Origin: Cellulophaga sp. L1A9
GTDB lineage: Bacteria > Bacteroidota > Bacteroidia > Flavobacteriales > Flavobacteriaceae
Direction: 5' to 3'
Length of the DNA stretch: 64,000 bases
NCBI RefSeq assembly: GCF_009797025.1
Contig: NZ_CP047027.1
Location: 2,480,001 to 2,544,000, forward strand
Shown here: positions 33,942 through 43,371 of the stretch, in pieces
Layout: every line of letters begins with the position of its first letter
Numbering within the stretch: the stretch's first letter is position 1
The notes under the pieces: generated by a model
The model's input: only the letters and a program-made list of their open reading frames with translations
Told to the model about the DNA's origin: nothing
Databases searched by the model: none
Translations under genes and position numbers: made by a program

Positions 33942-35831
33942 ATGGTGAAAATGAATATAAATAAAATGAAAAAAGTAGGATTTTTAATAGCGTTGACCTT
34001 ATTAATACAGGCTTGTGGCTCTTCTAAAAGTTTAGTAGCTGCAGATAATAGTGTTGTAAAGGTGAAGATAGATTTAGTGAATGTGGTTGAGGATAAAGTT
34101 TTAGTGGCTATCGATCCCGGAGCATTTACTGCTGATGAAGTTTTATTTTTTATTCCTAAAACCGTTCCAGGAACGTATAGTACTGATGACTATGGGAAAT
34201 ATATTGAAGGTTTTAAAGCTTTTGATTATAAAGGAAACGAATTATCGTTTTCTAAAAGAGACGATAATACTTGGGTGATTGCTAATGGAGTTAGTTTGGA
34301 TAGAGTTTCTTACTACGTGAATGATACGTATGATACTGAGGCAGAGGTTGATGATGCGGTTTTTTCTCCTTCAGGAACAAACATTCTGAAAGATCAAAAC
34401 TTTATGCTTAATCTTCATGGTTTTGTTGGGTATTTTAATGATTTAAAGGAGATTCCTTATGAGTTGGCTATTACGCATCCTGCTAATTTATTAGCAACAA
34501 CATCACTGAAAGAGAACAATGCGCAAAAAGTTGATGGTTTAGATGTTTTTTATGCTAGTCGTTATTTTGAAGTTACAGATAACCCAATTCTTTATGCGAA
34601 GTCCGATGTTGCAACATTTGAAGTAAATGGTATTACCGTTAATTTAAGTGTGTATTCTCCTAATGGATTGTATAGTGCCTCGGATCTTAAAGAAAGAATG
34701 TTTAAAATGATGTCTGCCCAAAAAACATTCTTAGGAGCTGTGAATAGTACTAAAGAATATAATATCTTATTGTATTTGTCGGAGTTGGAAAATGATGCAA
34801 ATGGTTTTGGCGCTTTAGAACATCATACGTCTACAGTTGTTGTTTTGCCAGAACAAATGGATCAAGCTAGATTAGAGCAAGCAATGGTAGATGTGGTTTC
34901 CCATGAATTTTTCCATATTGTAACTCCTTTGAGTGTGCACTCTGAGGAAATTCAATATTTTGATTTTAACAATCCTAAAATGTCTAAACACCTTTGGATG
35001 TATGAAGGAACCACGGAATATTTTGCTAATTTATTTCAAATTCAACAAGGCTTAATTACCGATGATGAGTTTTATGAGCGTATTGTAGATAAGATAAATA
35101 ATGCTAAGAGCTATGATGATGAAATGTCATTTACGGTGATGAGTGAAAATATCTTAGACGAACCTTACAAGGAGAACTATGGTAATGTTTATGAAAAGGG
35201 TACTTTAATTAATATGGCTCTTGATATTACTTTGCGTGATTTAAGTGATGGGGAAAAGAGTGTTCTTTGGTTGTTGAAAGAATTATCTAAAAAGTATGGA
35301 GATGCAATTCCGTTTAAAGATGATGCTTTAATTGATGAGATTGTGGCCATGACCTATCCTGAAATTTCGGAGTTTTTCGCTGCTCATGTGGTTGGTGCAA
35401 CACCAATTGATTATAGTGTTTATTTAGCTAAAGTTGGTTTAGAAAAAGGAAGTGTTGAGGAGCCAAGCGGTTATTTCTTAAAAGGTGATGTTCCTTTTAT
35501 TGATGTAGATCCAGAAAATAATAATGCGGTGTTTGTTAGAGAAGGTATTACTTTAAATAGCTTTTTTGAAGCGATAGGCTTACAAGGTGGTGATGTTTTC
35601 AAATCTATTGACGGTACGGAAATTACTTTAGAAAGTTTAAGACCAATTATAGGACAGAGTTTTGGTTGGCCAGCAGATAAATTGGTTACTATCGTTGTAG
35701 ATCGTGCTGGTGAAGAAATTACTTTATCGGGTACTGCTGGAATTCCTGTAGTTAAGGTAGAAAAAATTGTATCAAAAGAGAATGTTTCTGATGCTGAATT
35801 GAAATTGAGACAATTGTGGATGAAGGGCTAG
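33942..35831 (+). CDS. M61 family (glycyl aminopeptidase-like) lipoprotein
   Basis: An up-to-629-residue lipoprotein (signal VGFLIALTLLIQACGSS, anchor cysteine about residue 25). The N-terminal half is the beta-rich M61 domain; the zinc site is HEFFH (about 321-325), with a downstream YEGTTEYFANLFQ providing the third-ligand glutamate. A PDZ-like domain (GLQGGDVFKSIDGTEIT) occupies the C-terminus. The family cleaves N-terminal Gly or Ala residues; the outer side of a membrane is the likely place. Three in-frame ATGs (33942, 33951, 33966) leave the exact start open. Confidence 0.88.
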   Translation: MVKMNINKMKKVGFLIALTLLIQACGSSKSLVAADNSVVKVKIDLVNVVEDKVLVAIDPGAFTADEVLFFIPKTVPGTYSTDDYGKYIEGFKAFDYKGNELSFSKRDDNTWVIANGVSLDRVSYYVNDTYDTEAEVDDAVFSPSGTNILKDQNFMLNLHGFVGYFNDLKEIPYELAITHPANLLATTSLKENNAQKVDGLDVFYASRYFEVTDNPILYAKSDVATFEVNGITVNLSVYSPNGLYSASDLKERMFKMMSAQKTFLGAVNSTKEYNILLYLSELENDANGFGALEHHTSTVVVLPEQMDQARLEQAMVDVVSHEFFHIVTPLSVHSEEIQYFDFNNPKMSKHLWMYEGTTEYFANLFQIQQGLITDDEFYERIVDKINNAKSYDDEMSFTVMSENILDEPYKENYGNVYEKGTLINMALDITLRDLSDGEKSVLWLLKELSKKYGDAIPFKDDALIDEIVAMTYPEISEFFAAHVVGATPIDYSVYLAKVGLEKGSVEEPSGYFLKGDVPFIDVDPENNNAVFVREGITLNSFFEAIGLQGGDVFKSIDGTEITLESLRPIIGQSFGWPADKLVTIVVDRAGEEITLSGTAGIPVVKVEKIVSKENVSDAELKLRQLWMKG

Positions 35832-35854
35832 TAAAGTAGCATCTTATCTTAAAT

Positions 35855-35886
35855 AAAAAAGGAACGCAATTGCGTTCCTTTTTTGT
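35855..35886 (+). terminator. Terminator after the M61 peptidase gene
   Basis: Perfect palindrome AAAAGGAACGCAA / TTGCGTTCCTTTT with flanking A- and T-runs; probably works both ways. Confidence 0.88.
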
Positions 35887-36004
35887 TTGTATATTTTTTT
35901 AAATTTCCTTTTACTCGCCTATGGCAATCGTATTGCTAATCATTGGTTTAAGCAAGAGTACCTTTGATAAAAAGGTTGAGTCTTGTCTTGAGTATGACAT
36001 AAAA

Positions 36005-36036
36005 AAAAGGGTCACAAATTGCTTTGTGACCCTTTT
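36005..36036 (-). terminator. Terminator after tsf
   Basis: Stem AAGGGTCACAAA / TTTGTGACCCTT with a TTGC loop (36007-36018 with 36023-36034) and T-run on the minus strand. The 120 nt between this and the previous terminator hold no gene that I can see. Confidence 0.88.
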
Positions 36037-36056
36037 TTACTATATGTGTTTTGTAA

Positions 36057-37016
36057 TTACCCTAAAGTAACACGCTTAAATGAAGTTACAGCTAAGCCAT
36101 CTTGTGCAGATGATACATATGTACCAACATTTGTTTTCTCATCTTTAATGAAGTTTTGATCTAAAAGACACTGCTCTTGATCAAGCGTTGTGTTGTCAGA
36201 GATAAAACGTTCCATTTTACCTGGAAGTATTTTGTCCCAGATTTTTTCTGGTTTACCTTCTGCTTTTAATTCTGCTTTAGCAGCTTCTTCAGCATTTGCT
36301 AAAACTTCAGGAGATAATTGGCTCATAGAAATGAATTGAGGTACGTTTTTAAGCGTTTTACCTAATCTTCCTAATTCTTCGTTGTCTTTTTCTATAACTG
36401 CAATTCTAGCTTCTGTTTCAGCAGCAACAAAAGAAGGATCAAAATCTTTATAAGATAACGTAGTTGCACCCATAGATGCAATTTGCATAGCAACATCTTT
36501 ACCTACTTCTTCGTTTTTAGAAGTTAAACCTACTAAGGCAGCAATTTTGTTAATATGAACATAGCTACCAATGTAAGGAGCTTCTAATTTTTCAAAAGCA
36601 GTAATATCTAATTTTTCACCAATGACACCAGTTTGTTCAACTAGCTTCTCAGCTACAGTCATTCCACCAAAATCAGATGCTAAAAATTCCTCTTTAGTAT
36701 CAAAATTTATAGCTTTGTCTGCAAGTTCATTAGCTAGTGCTATAAAGTTTTCGTTTTTTCCAACGAAATCAGTTTCACAGCCCAAAACTATGGCAACACC
36801 AACAGTACTATCAGCATTAAGTTTTGCGATTGCAGCACCTTCTGTATTTTCTCTGTCAGCTCTTTTTGCTGCAACTTTTTGACCTTTCTTACGAAGTACG
36901 TCAATAGCTTTGTCGAAGTCTCCTTCGGCTTCAACTAAAGCGTTTTTGCAGTCCATCATTCCAGCTCCAGTAGCTTTTCTTAACTTATTTACTTCCGCGG
37001 CGGTAATTTTAGCCAT
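36057..37016 (-). CDS. tsf: Elongation factor Ts
   Basis: A 319-residue EF-Ts, guanine-nucleotide exchange factor for EF-Tu. The N-terminal UBA-like domain (ITAAEVNKLRKATGAGMMDC, KNALVEAEGDFDKAIDVLRKKG) and the exchange-core motif ETDFVGKNENF are present. It is somewhat longer than the 283-residue E. coli protein, in the range expected for Bacteroidota. It follows rpsB by 113 nt, the normal order, and ends in a strong terminator. Confidence 0.96.
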   Translation of the reverse strand: MAKITAAEVNKLRKATGAGMMDCKNALVEAEGDFDKAIDVLRKKGQKVAAKRADRENTEGAAIAKLNADSTVGVAIVLGCETDFVGKNENFIALANELADKAINFDTKEEFLASDFGGMTVAEKLVEQTGVIGEKLDITAFEKLEAPYIGSYVHINKIAALVGLTSKNEEVGKDVAMQIASMGATTLSYKDFDPSFVAAETEARIAVIEKDNEELGRLGKTLKNVPQFISMSQLSPEVLANAEEAAKAELKAEGKPEKIWDKILPGKMERFISDNTTLDQEQCLLDQNFIKDEKTNVGTYVSSAQDGLAVTSFKRVTLG

Positions 37017-37129
37017 CTTATATGTGATTTTAAAAACTAGGCTAAAACTAAAACTTTAAAAAGATTAGTTCTAGCCGATAGTGTTAATTAAAAATTTTAT
37101 TTATACTAAGTTAATGTTAAGAGGGTTGA

Positions 37130-38206
37130 TTACTCAATACCACCTTTTACATTATCTTGCCATTCTTTTAGCTCATCCCATTTACCATCGGCAGCCATTT
37201 TAGCTTGCTTAGGCCATGAAGCAGGATTTTTAGAAGCGAATTTAGAACCAGCAGCAGTTAAAACTACATTTAATTCTTCTTCAGTTTTTCCAGCTAAGTC
37301 ACTGAATGTATTGATTCCTGATGCTTGAAAGATTTCAGATATTTTTGGGCCGATACCTTCAACTTTAGTTAAATCATCAACGCTTTCTGTTTTATCTTCA
37401 ACTTTAGCCTCAGTTTTCTCTTCAACTTTTTCTTCGGTCTTTGTTTCAACAGCTTTCTTTGCTTTTGGAGCAGGTTTAGCAGAATCATCACCTTCTTTTC
37501 CTGATTGTTTTTCTGACTTACGTTCAGATAAACCTTCAGCAATTGCTTCAGTAACGTGAGTTAAAATTGCTTCAATAGATTTAGAAGCATCATCATTAGA
37601 AGGGATAATGTAATCCAATAATCTTGGGTCAGAATTTGTATCTGCCATAGCGAAAATTGGAATGTTTAATTTGATAGCCTCTTTTACAGCAATGTGCTCA
37701 CGCATTGTATCTACAATAAATAATGCACCTGGTAAACGAGTCATTTCAGAGATAGAACCTAAATTCTTTTCTAATTTTGCACGTAAACGATCAACTTGTA
37801 AACGTTCTTTCTTAGATAAAGTTAAGAAAGTACCATCTTTTTTCATTCTATCAATAGAAGCCATTTTTTTAACAGCTTTACGAATAGTAACAAAGTTAGT
37901 TAACATACCACCTGGCCATCTTTCAGTGATGTAAGGCATATTTACATTAGAAACTTTTTCAGAAACGATGTCTTTTGCTTGTTTTTTGGTAGCTACGAAA
38001 AGTATTTTTCTACCTGATGCTGCTATTTTTTTAAGAGCTTCATTAGCTTCTTCTAATTTTGCAGCAGTTTTGTAAAGATTAATTACGTGGATGCCATTAC
38101 GCTCCATGTAAATGTATGGAGCCATGTTTGGGTTCCATTTTCTTGTCAGGTGACCAAAGTGTACACCTGCTTCTAGTAAGTCTTTTACTACGATTTTTTT
38201 TGCCAT
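37130..38206 (-). CDS. rpsB: 30S ribosomal protein S2 with C-terminal helix-hairpin-helix tail
   Basis: The first 229 residues are a complete S2 (LLEAGVHFGHLTRKWNPNM, YITERWPGGMLTNF, FIVDTMREHIAVKEA, NSDPRLLDYIIPSNDDA). After a charged Lys/Glu linker (about 230-275) comes an extra domain of about 80 residues (277-358): DDLTKVEGIGPKISEIFQAS, then FSDLAGKTEEEL, and a Trp-rich end (ASWPKQAKMAADGKWDELKE). This is a helix-hairpin-helix fold of the type I recall on Bacteroidota ribosomal proteins, including L21. Related sequence ends ActC in this same window. The tail might bind nucleic acid; its role is unknown. Confidence 0.95.
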   Translation of the reverse strand: MAKKIVVKDLLEAGVHFGHLTRKWNPNMAPYIYMERNGIHVINLYKTAAKLEEANEALKKIAASGRKILFVATKKQAKDIVSEKVSNVNMPYITERWPGGMLTNFVTIRKAVKKMASIDRMKKDGTFLTLSKKERLQVDRLRAKLEKNLGSISEMTRLPGALFIVDTMREHIAVKEAIKLNIPIFAMADTNSDPRLLDYIIPSNDDASKSIEAILTHVTEAIAEGLSERKSEKQSGKEGDDSAKPAPKAKKAVETKTEEKVEEKTEAKVEDKTESVDDLTKVEGIGPKISEIFQASGINTFSDLAGKTEEELNVVLTAAGSKFASKNPASWPKQAKMAADGKWDELKEWQDNVKGGIE

Positions 38207-38344
38207 TTTTTTGTACTTAGTTTACGTTCTGTTGAATTAGCAATAATGAAGTGGCACGCTATTTTGTGGCCTCCAATATTTAGATGCTAAACTAGTTTCC
38301 AAAAGCTGTTATACTCTTGGACAACAACAACTTGATTTTAAAAT

Positions 38345-38376
38345 TTAACCCTGAAAAAATATTTTTCAGGGTTTTC
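38345..38376. terminator. Hairpin between rpsI and rpsB
   Basis: AACCCTGAAAAA pairs with TTTTTCAGGGTT around ATA (38347-38373). T-tracts are weak on both sides, so it may be a terminator for rpsI or an RNA processing or leader hairpin for rpsB. Confidence 0.5.
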
Positions 38377-38428
38377 AATGAACTTTTGTATAAACTGAAT
38401 AAACAGTTTAAGATATTTCTCTTTACGA

Positions 38429-38815
38429 TTAACGTTTCGAGAATTGGAATTTTTTACGAGCTTTCTTCTGACCGAATTTCTTACGTTCAACCATTCTAGG
38501 ATCTCTAGTCAATAAACCTTCTGGTTTAAGAATCAATCTGTTTTCAGGATCAATTTCGCACATTGCTCTTGATAATGCTAAACGAATTGCTTCAGCTTGA
38601 CCAGTGATACCACCTCCAAATACATTTACAGTTACATCGTAAACATCTTCTACATTTGTTAATGAGAAAGCTTGTTTTACTTTGTATTGTAAAGTAGCTG
38701 TTGGGAAATATACTTCTAAATCTTTTTTGTTAACAGTAATTTTACCGCTACCCTCTGAAAGATAAATACGTGCAACTGCAGTCTTTCTTCTTCCTATTTT
38801 GTGAATTACGTCCAT
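38429..38815 (-). CDS. rpsI: 30S ribosomal protein S9
   Basis: A 128-residue S9 with standard motifs ([38 protein letters not shown]) and the very basic C-terminal tail [24 protein letters not shown] (split here: [17 protein letters not shown]) that reaches the P-site tRNA. Its ATG overlaps the rplM stop by one base, indicating translational coupling. L13-S9 pairing is universal. Confidence 0.97.
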   Translation of the reverse strand: MDVIHKIGRRKTAVARIYLSEGSGKITVNKKDLEVYFPTATLQYKVKQAFSLTNVEDVYDVTVNVFGGGITGQAEAIRLALSRAMCEIDPENRLILKPEGLLTRDPRMVERKKFGQKKARKKFQFSKR

Positions 38816-39270
38816 TATGTAAGGTCGTTTAAATTAATTACGGTTGGTTTCTGAGCTTCTTGACCGTGTTGAGCACCTTCGTAAACCTTAAGGTTACGGA
38901 AGATTGCAGCACCTAATTTATTTTTAGGCAACATTCCTTTTACAGAACGCTCTACAATGCTCACTGGGTTTTTAGCCATTGCCTCTTTTGCTGTCTGAAA
39001 TCTTTGACCACCTGGGTAACCAGTATGGCGTACGTAGGTTTTACTCTCCCACTTGTTACCTGTCAAATTAATCTTTTCAGCATTTATAACAACAACGTTG
39101 TCTCCACAATCTACGTGTGGTGTAAAGCTTGGCTTGTATTTTCCTCTTAGTAATTTTGCAACTTTTGAAGCAAAACGACCTAATGTTTCTCCTTCTGCAT
39201 CAACTAACACCCATTGCTTATCAACAGTTGCTTTGTTCGCGGAAATTGTTTTGTAACTTAATGTGTCCAC
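38815..39270 (-). CDS. rplM: 50S ribosomal protein L13
   Basis: A 151-residue L13: [22 protein letters not shown] near the start ([15 protein letters not shown]), [31 protein letters not shown] and [11 protein letters not shown]. The start codon is GTG (39268-39270), with no nearby in-frame ATG upstream. It heads the rplM-rpsI pair from a clear promoter at 39317-39346 with a leader of about 40 nt. L13 can repress its own mRNA in some bacteria; the short leader here contains a CCC/GGG hairpin. Confidence 0.96.
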   Translation of the reverse strand: MDTLSYKTISANKATVDKQWVLVDAEGETLGRFASKVAKLLRGKYKPSFTPHVDCGDNVVVINAEKINLTGNKWESKTYVRHTGYPGGQRFQTAKEAMAKNPVSIVERSVKGMLPKNKLGAAIFRNLKVYEGAQHGQEAQKPTVINLNDLT

Positions 39271-39316
39271 AGTAATTTTTTATTTATTAAACACTTAAAT
39301 CCCGTTTAATGGGGTG

Positions 39317-39346
39317 CAAATGTACAATTATTAACTTGAATAACAA
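39317..39346 (-). promoter_or_regulatory. Promoter of rplM-rpsI
   Basis: Minus-strand TTG (complement of 39344-39346), 19 nt, then TACATTTG (complement of 39317-39324): both elements match the consensus. The short leader that follows starts with CCCC-ATTAAA-CGGG, a possible regulatory hairpin. Confidence 0.75.
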
Positions 39347-39450
39347 ATGGTTGTTTCTAAATATTTTATTTATTTTTTCAACCGCCTTGTTTTTCACTCT
39401 TATTTTTGTAATGTTTTCTGTTTAAATTAGATAGATATTCTCTTCTATTA

Positions 39451-42288
39451 TTAATGTGCTTCTAACCAGTTTTCTCCCACTCCTACTTCTACATCTAAAG
39501 GGACTTCTAGTTTGTAAGCGTTTTCCATTTCTGATTTAATAAGTGTTTTCATTTCTTCAAGTTCTGGTTTATAAACGTCAAAAACTAATTCATCGTGTAC
39601 TTGAAGTAACATTTTAGTTTTGTATTTGCCTTCTTCTAACTTATTATGGATGTTAATCATGGCAATTTTAATGATATCTGCTGCACTACCTTGTATAGGT
39701 GCATTAACAGCATTACGTTCTGCAGCCCCTCTTACGATAGCATTACTTCCATTAATGTCTTTTAAGTATCTACGTCTGCCTAATACGGTTTGTACATACC
39801 CATTATCTCTTGCAAAATCTACTAGTCCTCCCATATAACTTTTAAGTTTTGGGTAGGTTTTGTAATAGGTGTCTATTAGTTCTTTGGCTTCTGCTCGAGA
39901 TAAATCGGTTTGATTGCTCAATCCAAATGCCGAAACACCATAAATAATTCCAAAATTCACCGTTTTTGCATTGCTACGTTGTTCTCTAGTAACTTCTTCT
40001 AAAGGTACATTAAATACTTTGGATGCGGTTGATGCGTGAATATCTTCTCCGTTTTTAAAAGCTTCAATCATCGTGGTTTCCTCGCTCAATGCGGCAATAA
40101 TTCTGAGTTCTATCTGAGAATAATCCGCTGCGACCAAAATATATTCTTCATTTCTAGGAACAAAAGCTTTACGTACCTGTCTTCCTCTTTCTGTTCTAAT
40201 AGGGATGTTTTGAAGGTTAGGGTTATTACTGCTTAAGCGACCTGTTGCGGCTACAGTTTGCATATAATCCGTATGAACTCTACCTGTGCTTTCATCTACT
40301 TGTGAGGGTAGCGCATCTACATAGGTGCTTTTTAGTTTTGCTAAACCTCTATAAGATAATACATTTTCAATTATTTTGTGGTCTTTGGCTAAATAAGACA
40401 GTACATCTTCTGCTGTAGAATATTGACCTGTTTTTGTCTTTTTAGGCTTTTTAACCAGGTTTAATTTGTCAAAAAGGATGTCTCCTAGCTGTTTAGGAGA
40501 TGCAATATTAAATTCTTCGCCAGCTTCTTTGTAAATCTCTTTTTCTAAACTTTGGATGTCATTATTTAGGTCTTCAGCAAGAGAATTTAGAAATTTGGTA
40601 TCTAGATTAATACCTTCTAGTTCCATATCAGCTAGGACGTGTAAAAGCGGAATCTCAATATCATTGAATAATCCTTGTGTTTTTGCTTCCTCTAATTCAG
40701 GTTTAAATTTTTGAGCCAATTGGTAGGTAATATCAGCGTCTTCTGCAGCATATTCCGTTTGGTCCTTTAAGGGAACATCGCGCATATTTAATTGATTCTT
40801 TCCTTTTTTTCCAATCAATTCTGTAATTGATACCGGGGTATAATTTAAATAGGTCTCTGCTAATACATCCATATTATGGCGCATATCAGGGTTAATTAAG
40901 TAATGTGCTAACATGGTGTCAAAACATTTCCCTTTAACTTTAACCTTGTATTTATCTAGTACTTTGATGTCATATTTTAAATTCTGACCTATTTTTTCAA
41001 TAGCCTCATCTTCAAAAAATGGACGTAATTGTTCAATAATTTCCTGTGCTTCGTCTCTATCGGCAGGAAAAGGAATATAAAACCCTTTGGAGGCTTCCCA
41101 GGAAAAAGCAATACCCACAAGTTCAGCGGTAAGCGAATTTAATCCAGTGGTTTCGGTGTCAAAGCAAACAGAAGTTTGTTTTAATACATTTTGAAGAAAA
41201 AGTTTCATTGCCATTCCAGGAGCAACACTCTGGTAGCTGTGTGGAATGTCTTTTATTGTTTTTCGGCTAGAATAATCAGCTACAGTTTCGGACGCGGTAC
41301 TTGGGTCACCTCCAAATAATGAGAACTGACCAACACCTGCTTCTTTTGCTGGAGTTTTGGTTTTGGGGTCGGCGTTTGACTCAGTAGCTGGGGTTTCTTC
41401 TGCGGTGGTAAATAACTTTAAAAATTGATCTTTTAACCTTCTAAATTCTAATTCTTCAAATAATACCTGCACTTTTTCTGCATCAGGCATACTTAGTTCG
41501 TAGTCGTTTGCATTAAAAGTTACATCGCAATCAATGCATATCGTAGCTAATTTTTTAGATAAAAGACCTAGTGCTGCATTTTCGCTTACTTTTTCTTTCA
41601 TTTTCCCTTTTAGCTGATCGGTATTTGCTAAAAGATTTTCCATGGAACCAAATTGTTCGATAAATTTCTTTGCTGTTTTATCACCGACGCCTGGTAGACC
41701 AGGAATATTGTCACTGGCATCACCCATCATCCCTAAGTAATCTATAACTTGCTCAGGGCGTTCTACGCCAAAGCGTTTTTGTATTTCCGGAATGCCCCAA
41801 ATTTCTATGCCATTTCCCATTCTAGCTGGGCGATACATAAAAATGTTCTCAGATACCAATTGACCAAAATCCTTATCGGGCGTTACCATAAATACCTTAT
41901 AATCTTCTTTTTCTGCTTGTTTTGCTAGGGTCCCAATAATATCATCTGCTTCCCAACCTTCTAAAACAACCACAGGGATGTGCATCGCTTTTAAAATATC
42001 TTGTATATAAGGTATGGCAATACGAATAGCGTCAGGTGTAACATCGCGATTGGCTTTGTATTCAGGGAATAACTCGGTGCGTTCTGCGCTTCCGCCTTTA
42101 TCAAAGCATACTGCTAAATGATCGGGTTTTTCACGTCTGATAACATCAAGCAATGAATTCATAAACCCCATAATAGCAGAGGTATCCATGCCTTTGGAAT
42201 TTATTCTTGGGTTTTTTATTAAAGCGTAATAACCACGAAATATTAATGCATATGCATCGAGTAGAAAGAGTCTTTTTTGTTCTGCCAT
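39451..42288 (-). CDS. polA: DNA polymerase I
   Basis: A 945-residue family A polymerase. Residues 1-300 form the 5' nuclease (LLDAYALIFRGYYALI, WEADDIIGTLAKQA, GDASDNIPGLPGVGDKTA). About 345-535 is a 3'-5' exonuclease with an intact first motif FDTETTGLN (D and E present), so proofreading is likely active. The polymerase follows with motif A (AADYSQIELRIIAALS), the O helix (RSNAKTVNFGIIYG, with Phe at the E. coli F762 position) and motif C (LLQVHDELVFDV). It fills gaps and removes primers. A -7 element TAGTTTTG lies just upstream. Confidence 0.96.
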   Translation of the reverse strand: MAEQKRLFLLDAYALIFRGYYALIKNPRINSKGMDTSAIMGFMNSLLDVIRREKPDHLAVCFDKGGSAERTELFPEYKANRDVTPDAIRIAIPYIQDILKAMHIPVVVLEGWEADDIIGTLAKQAEKEDYKVFMVTPDKDFGQLVSENIFMYRPARMGNGIEIWGIPEIQKRFGVERPEQVIDYLGMMGDASDNIPGLPGVGDKTAKKFIEQFGSMENLLANTDQLKGKMKEKVSENAALGLLSKKLATICIDCDVTFNANDYELSMPDAEKVQVLFEELEFRRLKDQFLKLFTTAEETPATESNADPKTKTPAKEAGVGQFSLFGGDPSTASETVADYSSRKTIKDIPHSYQSVAPGMAMKLFLQNVLKQTSVCFDTETTGLNSLTAELVGIAFSWEASKGFYIPFPADRDEAQEIIEQLRPFFEDEAIEKIGQNLKYDIKVLDKYKVKVKGKCFDTMLAHYLINPDMRHNMDVLAETYLNYTPVSITELIGKKGKNQLNMRDVPLKDQTEYAAEDADITYQLAQKFKPELEEAKTQGLFNDIEIPLLHVLADMELEGINLDTKFLNSLAEDLNNDIQSLEKEIYKEAGEEFNIASPKQLGDILFDKLNLVKKPKKTKTGQYSTAEDVLSYLAKDHKIIENVLSYRGLAKLKSTYVDALPSQVDESTGRVHTDYMQTVAATGRLSSNNPNLQNIPIRTERGRQVRKAFVPRNEEYILVAADYSQIELRIIAALSEETTMIEAFKNGEDIHASTASKVFNVPLEEVTREQRSNAKTVNFGIIYGVSAFGLSNQTDLSRAEAKELIDTYYKTYPKLKSYMGGLVDFARDNGYVQTVLGRRRYLKDINGSNAIVRGAAERNAVNAPIQGSAADIIKIAMINIHNKLEEGKYKTKMLLQVHDELVFDVYKPELEEMKTLIKSEMENAYKLEVPLDVEVGVGENWLEAH

Positions 42289-42311
42289 TTTATTTTTGAA
42301 TTCAAGAATTT

Positions 42312-42319
42312 CAAAACTA
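42312..42319 (-). promoter_or_regulatory. -7 element for polA
   Basis: Minus-strand TAGTTTTG, full TAnnTTTG match, in the 59-nt gap between the asparaginase stop and the polA ATG. Confidence 0.45.
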
Positions 42320-42347
42320 CGAAGATTATCTAATTCTATCTTTGTAA

Positions 42348-43328
42348 TTATGCTTTAATATATGAATCTGGAATGTTGTTAAGATGGCCTTTATTTGAGT
42401 AGGTACGATAGGTGAATCCTGGTTGTATGCAATAAGCTCCAGTTTCTCCTTTTTTATTTATGGCGATAAACCCAATTTGAAAATTTAAATTGCCTTTGTT
42501 TTTGGCAATGATTCTATTTACACCTTCTTCACAGGCTTCTTGGGGAGATTTGCCTTGCCGCATTAATTCAACAATTAAAAAACTACCTACAGTTTTCACT
42601 ACTTCTTCGCCAACGCCAGTTGCAGTTGCTCCACCTATTTCATTGTCTATAAATAATCCTGCGCCAATGATGGGGGAATCGCCCACGCGACCAGAAATTT
42701 TGTATGCCATGCCGCTAGTTGTGCAGGCTCCTGAAATATTTCCGATGCTATCAATGGCAAGCATGCCAATAGTATCGTGGTTTTCTATATTTACGATGGG
42801 TTTATACTGTGAGGTTTTTTTCCATTCCATCCATTCTTGTTTCGATTTCTCAGTAAGTAAATTTTCCTTTTTAAACCCCTTTTCATAAGCAAATTGCTCG
42901 GCACCTTTTCCGGCTAGCATGACATGTGGTGTTTCTTCCATCACTTTTCGTGCGATGGAAACAGGGTGTACAATATTTTGAATGCAGAGTACTGCTCCGC
43001 AATTTCCTTGGTGATCCATAATGCAGGCATCTAGCGTAACCTTGCCATCACGATCTGGTCTTCCTCCTTTGCCTACAGATTGGTTGTTTTCGTCTGCTTC
43101 CTCTATCATTACTCCTTGTTCAACGGCATCTAAAGAATTGCCTCCATTTTTAAGAACCTCCCATGCCTTGGCGGTTGCTTTTTCTACGTTCCATGTGGCT
43201 ATAACAATGGGTTTAATTCCTTTTGAAGTGGTTATGGCTTCTTCATTGGAGTAAGAGGCTGCTAAGGGTGTAGAAATAATTGCTGTAGCAGTAATTGTAG
43301 CATTTTTGATAAATTTTCTTCTTTGCAT
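42348..43328 (-). CDS. N4-(beta-N-acetylglucosaminyl)-L-asparaginase family protein, Tat-exported
   Basis: A 326-residue Ntn-hydrolase of the glycosylasparaginase family. The N-terminus MQRRKFIKNATITATAIIST is a twin-arginine signal, so export in folded form is expected. The autocleavage site and nucleophile are in ENHDTIGMLAIDS (T186), splitting the chain into alpha and beta parts; downstream are GRVGDSPIIGAG and GATATGVGEE. Members cleave GlcNAc-Asn or isoaspartyl bonds. A glycan-degradation role in the periplasm is inferred. It is divergent from cutC with only 43 bp between. Confidence 0.9.
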   Translation of the reverse strand: MQRRKFIKNATITATAIISTPLAASYSNEEAITTSKGIKPIVIATWNVEKATAKAWEVLKNGGNSLDAVEQGVMIEEADENNQSVGKGGRPDRDGKVTLDACIMDHQGNCGAVLCIQNIVHPVSIARKVMEETPHVMLAGKGAEQFAYEKGFKKENLLTEKSKQEWMEWKKTSQYKPIVNIENHDTIGMLAIDSIGNISGACTTSGMAYKISGRVGDSPIIGAGLFIDNEIGGATATGVGEEVVKTVGSFLIVELMRQGKSPQEACEEGVNRIIAKNKGNLNFQIGFIAINKKGETGAYCIQPGFTYRTYSNKGHLNNIPDSYIKA

Positions 43329-43371
43329 GATACTGGTATGTTGATTACTTTAGAGTTTTAAATATAAGTAT

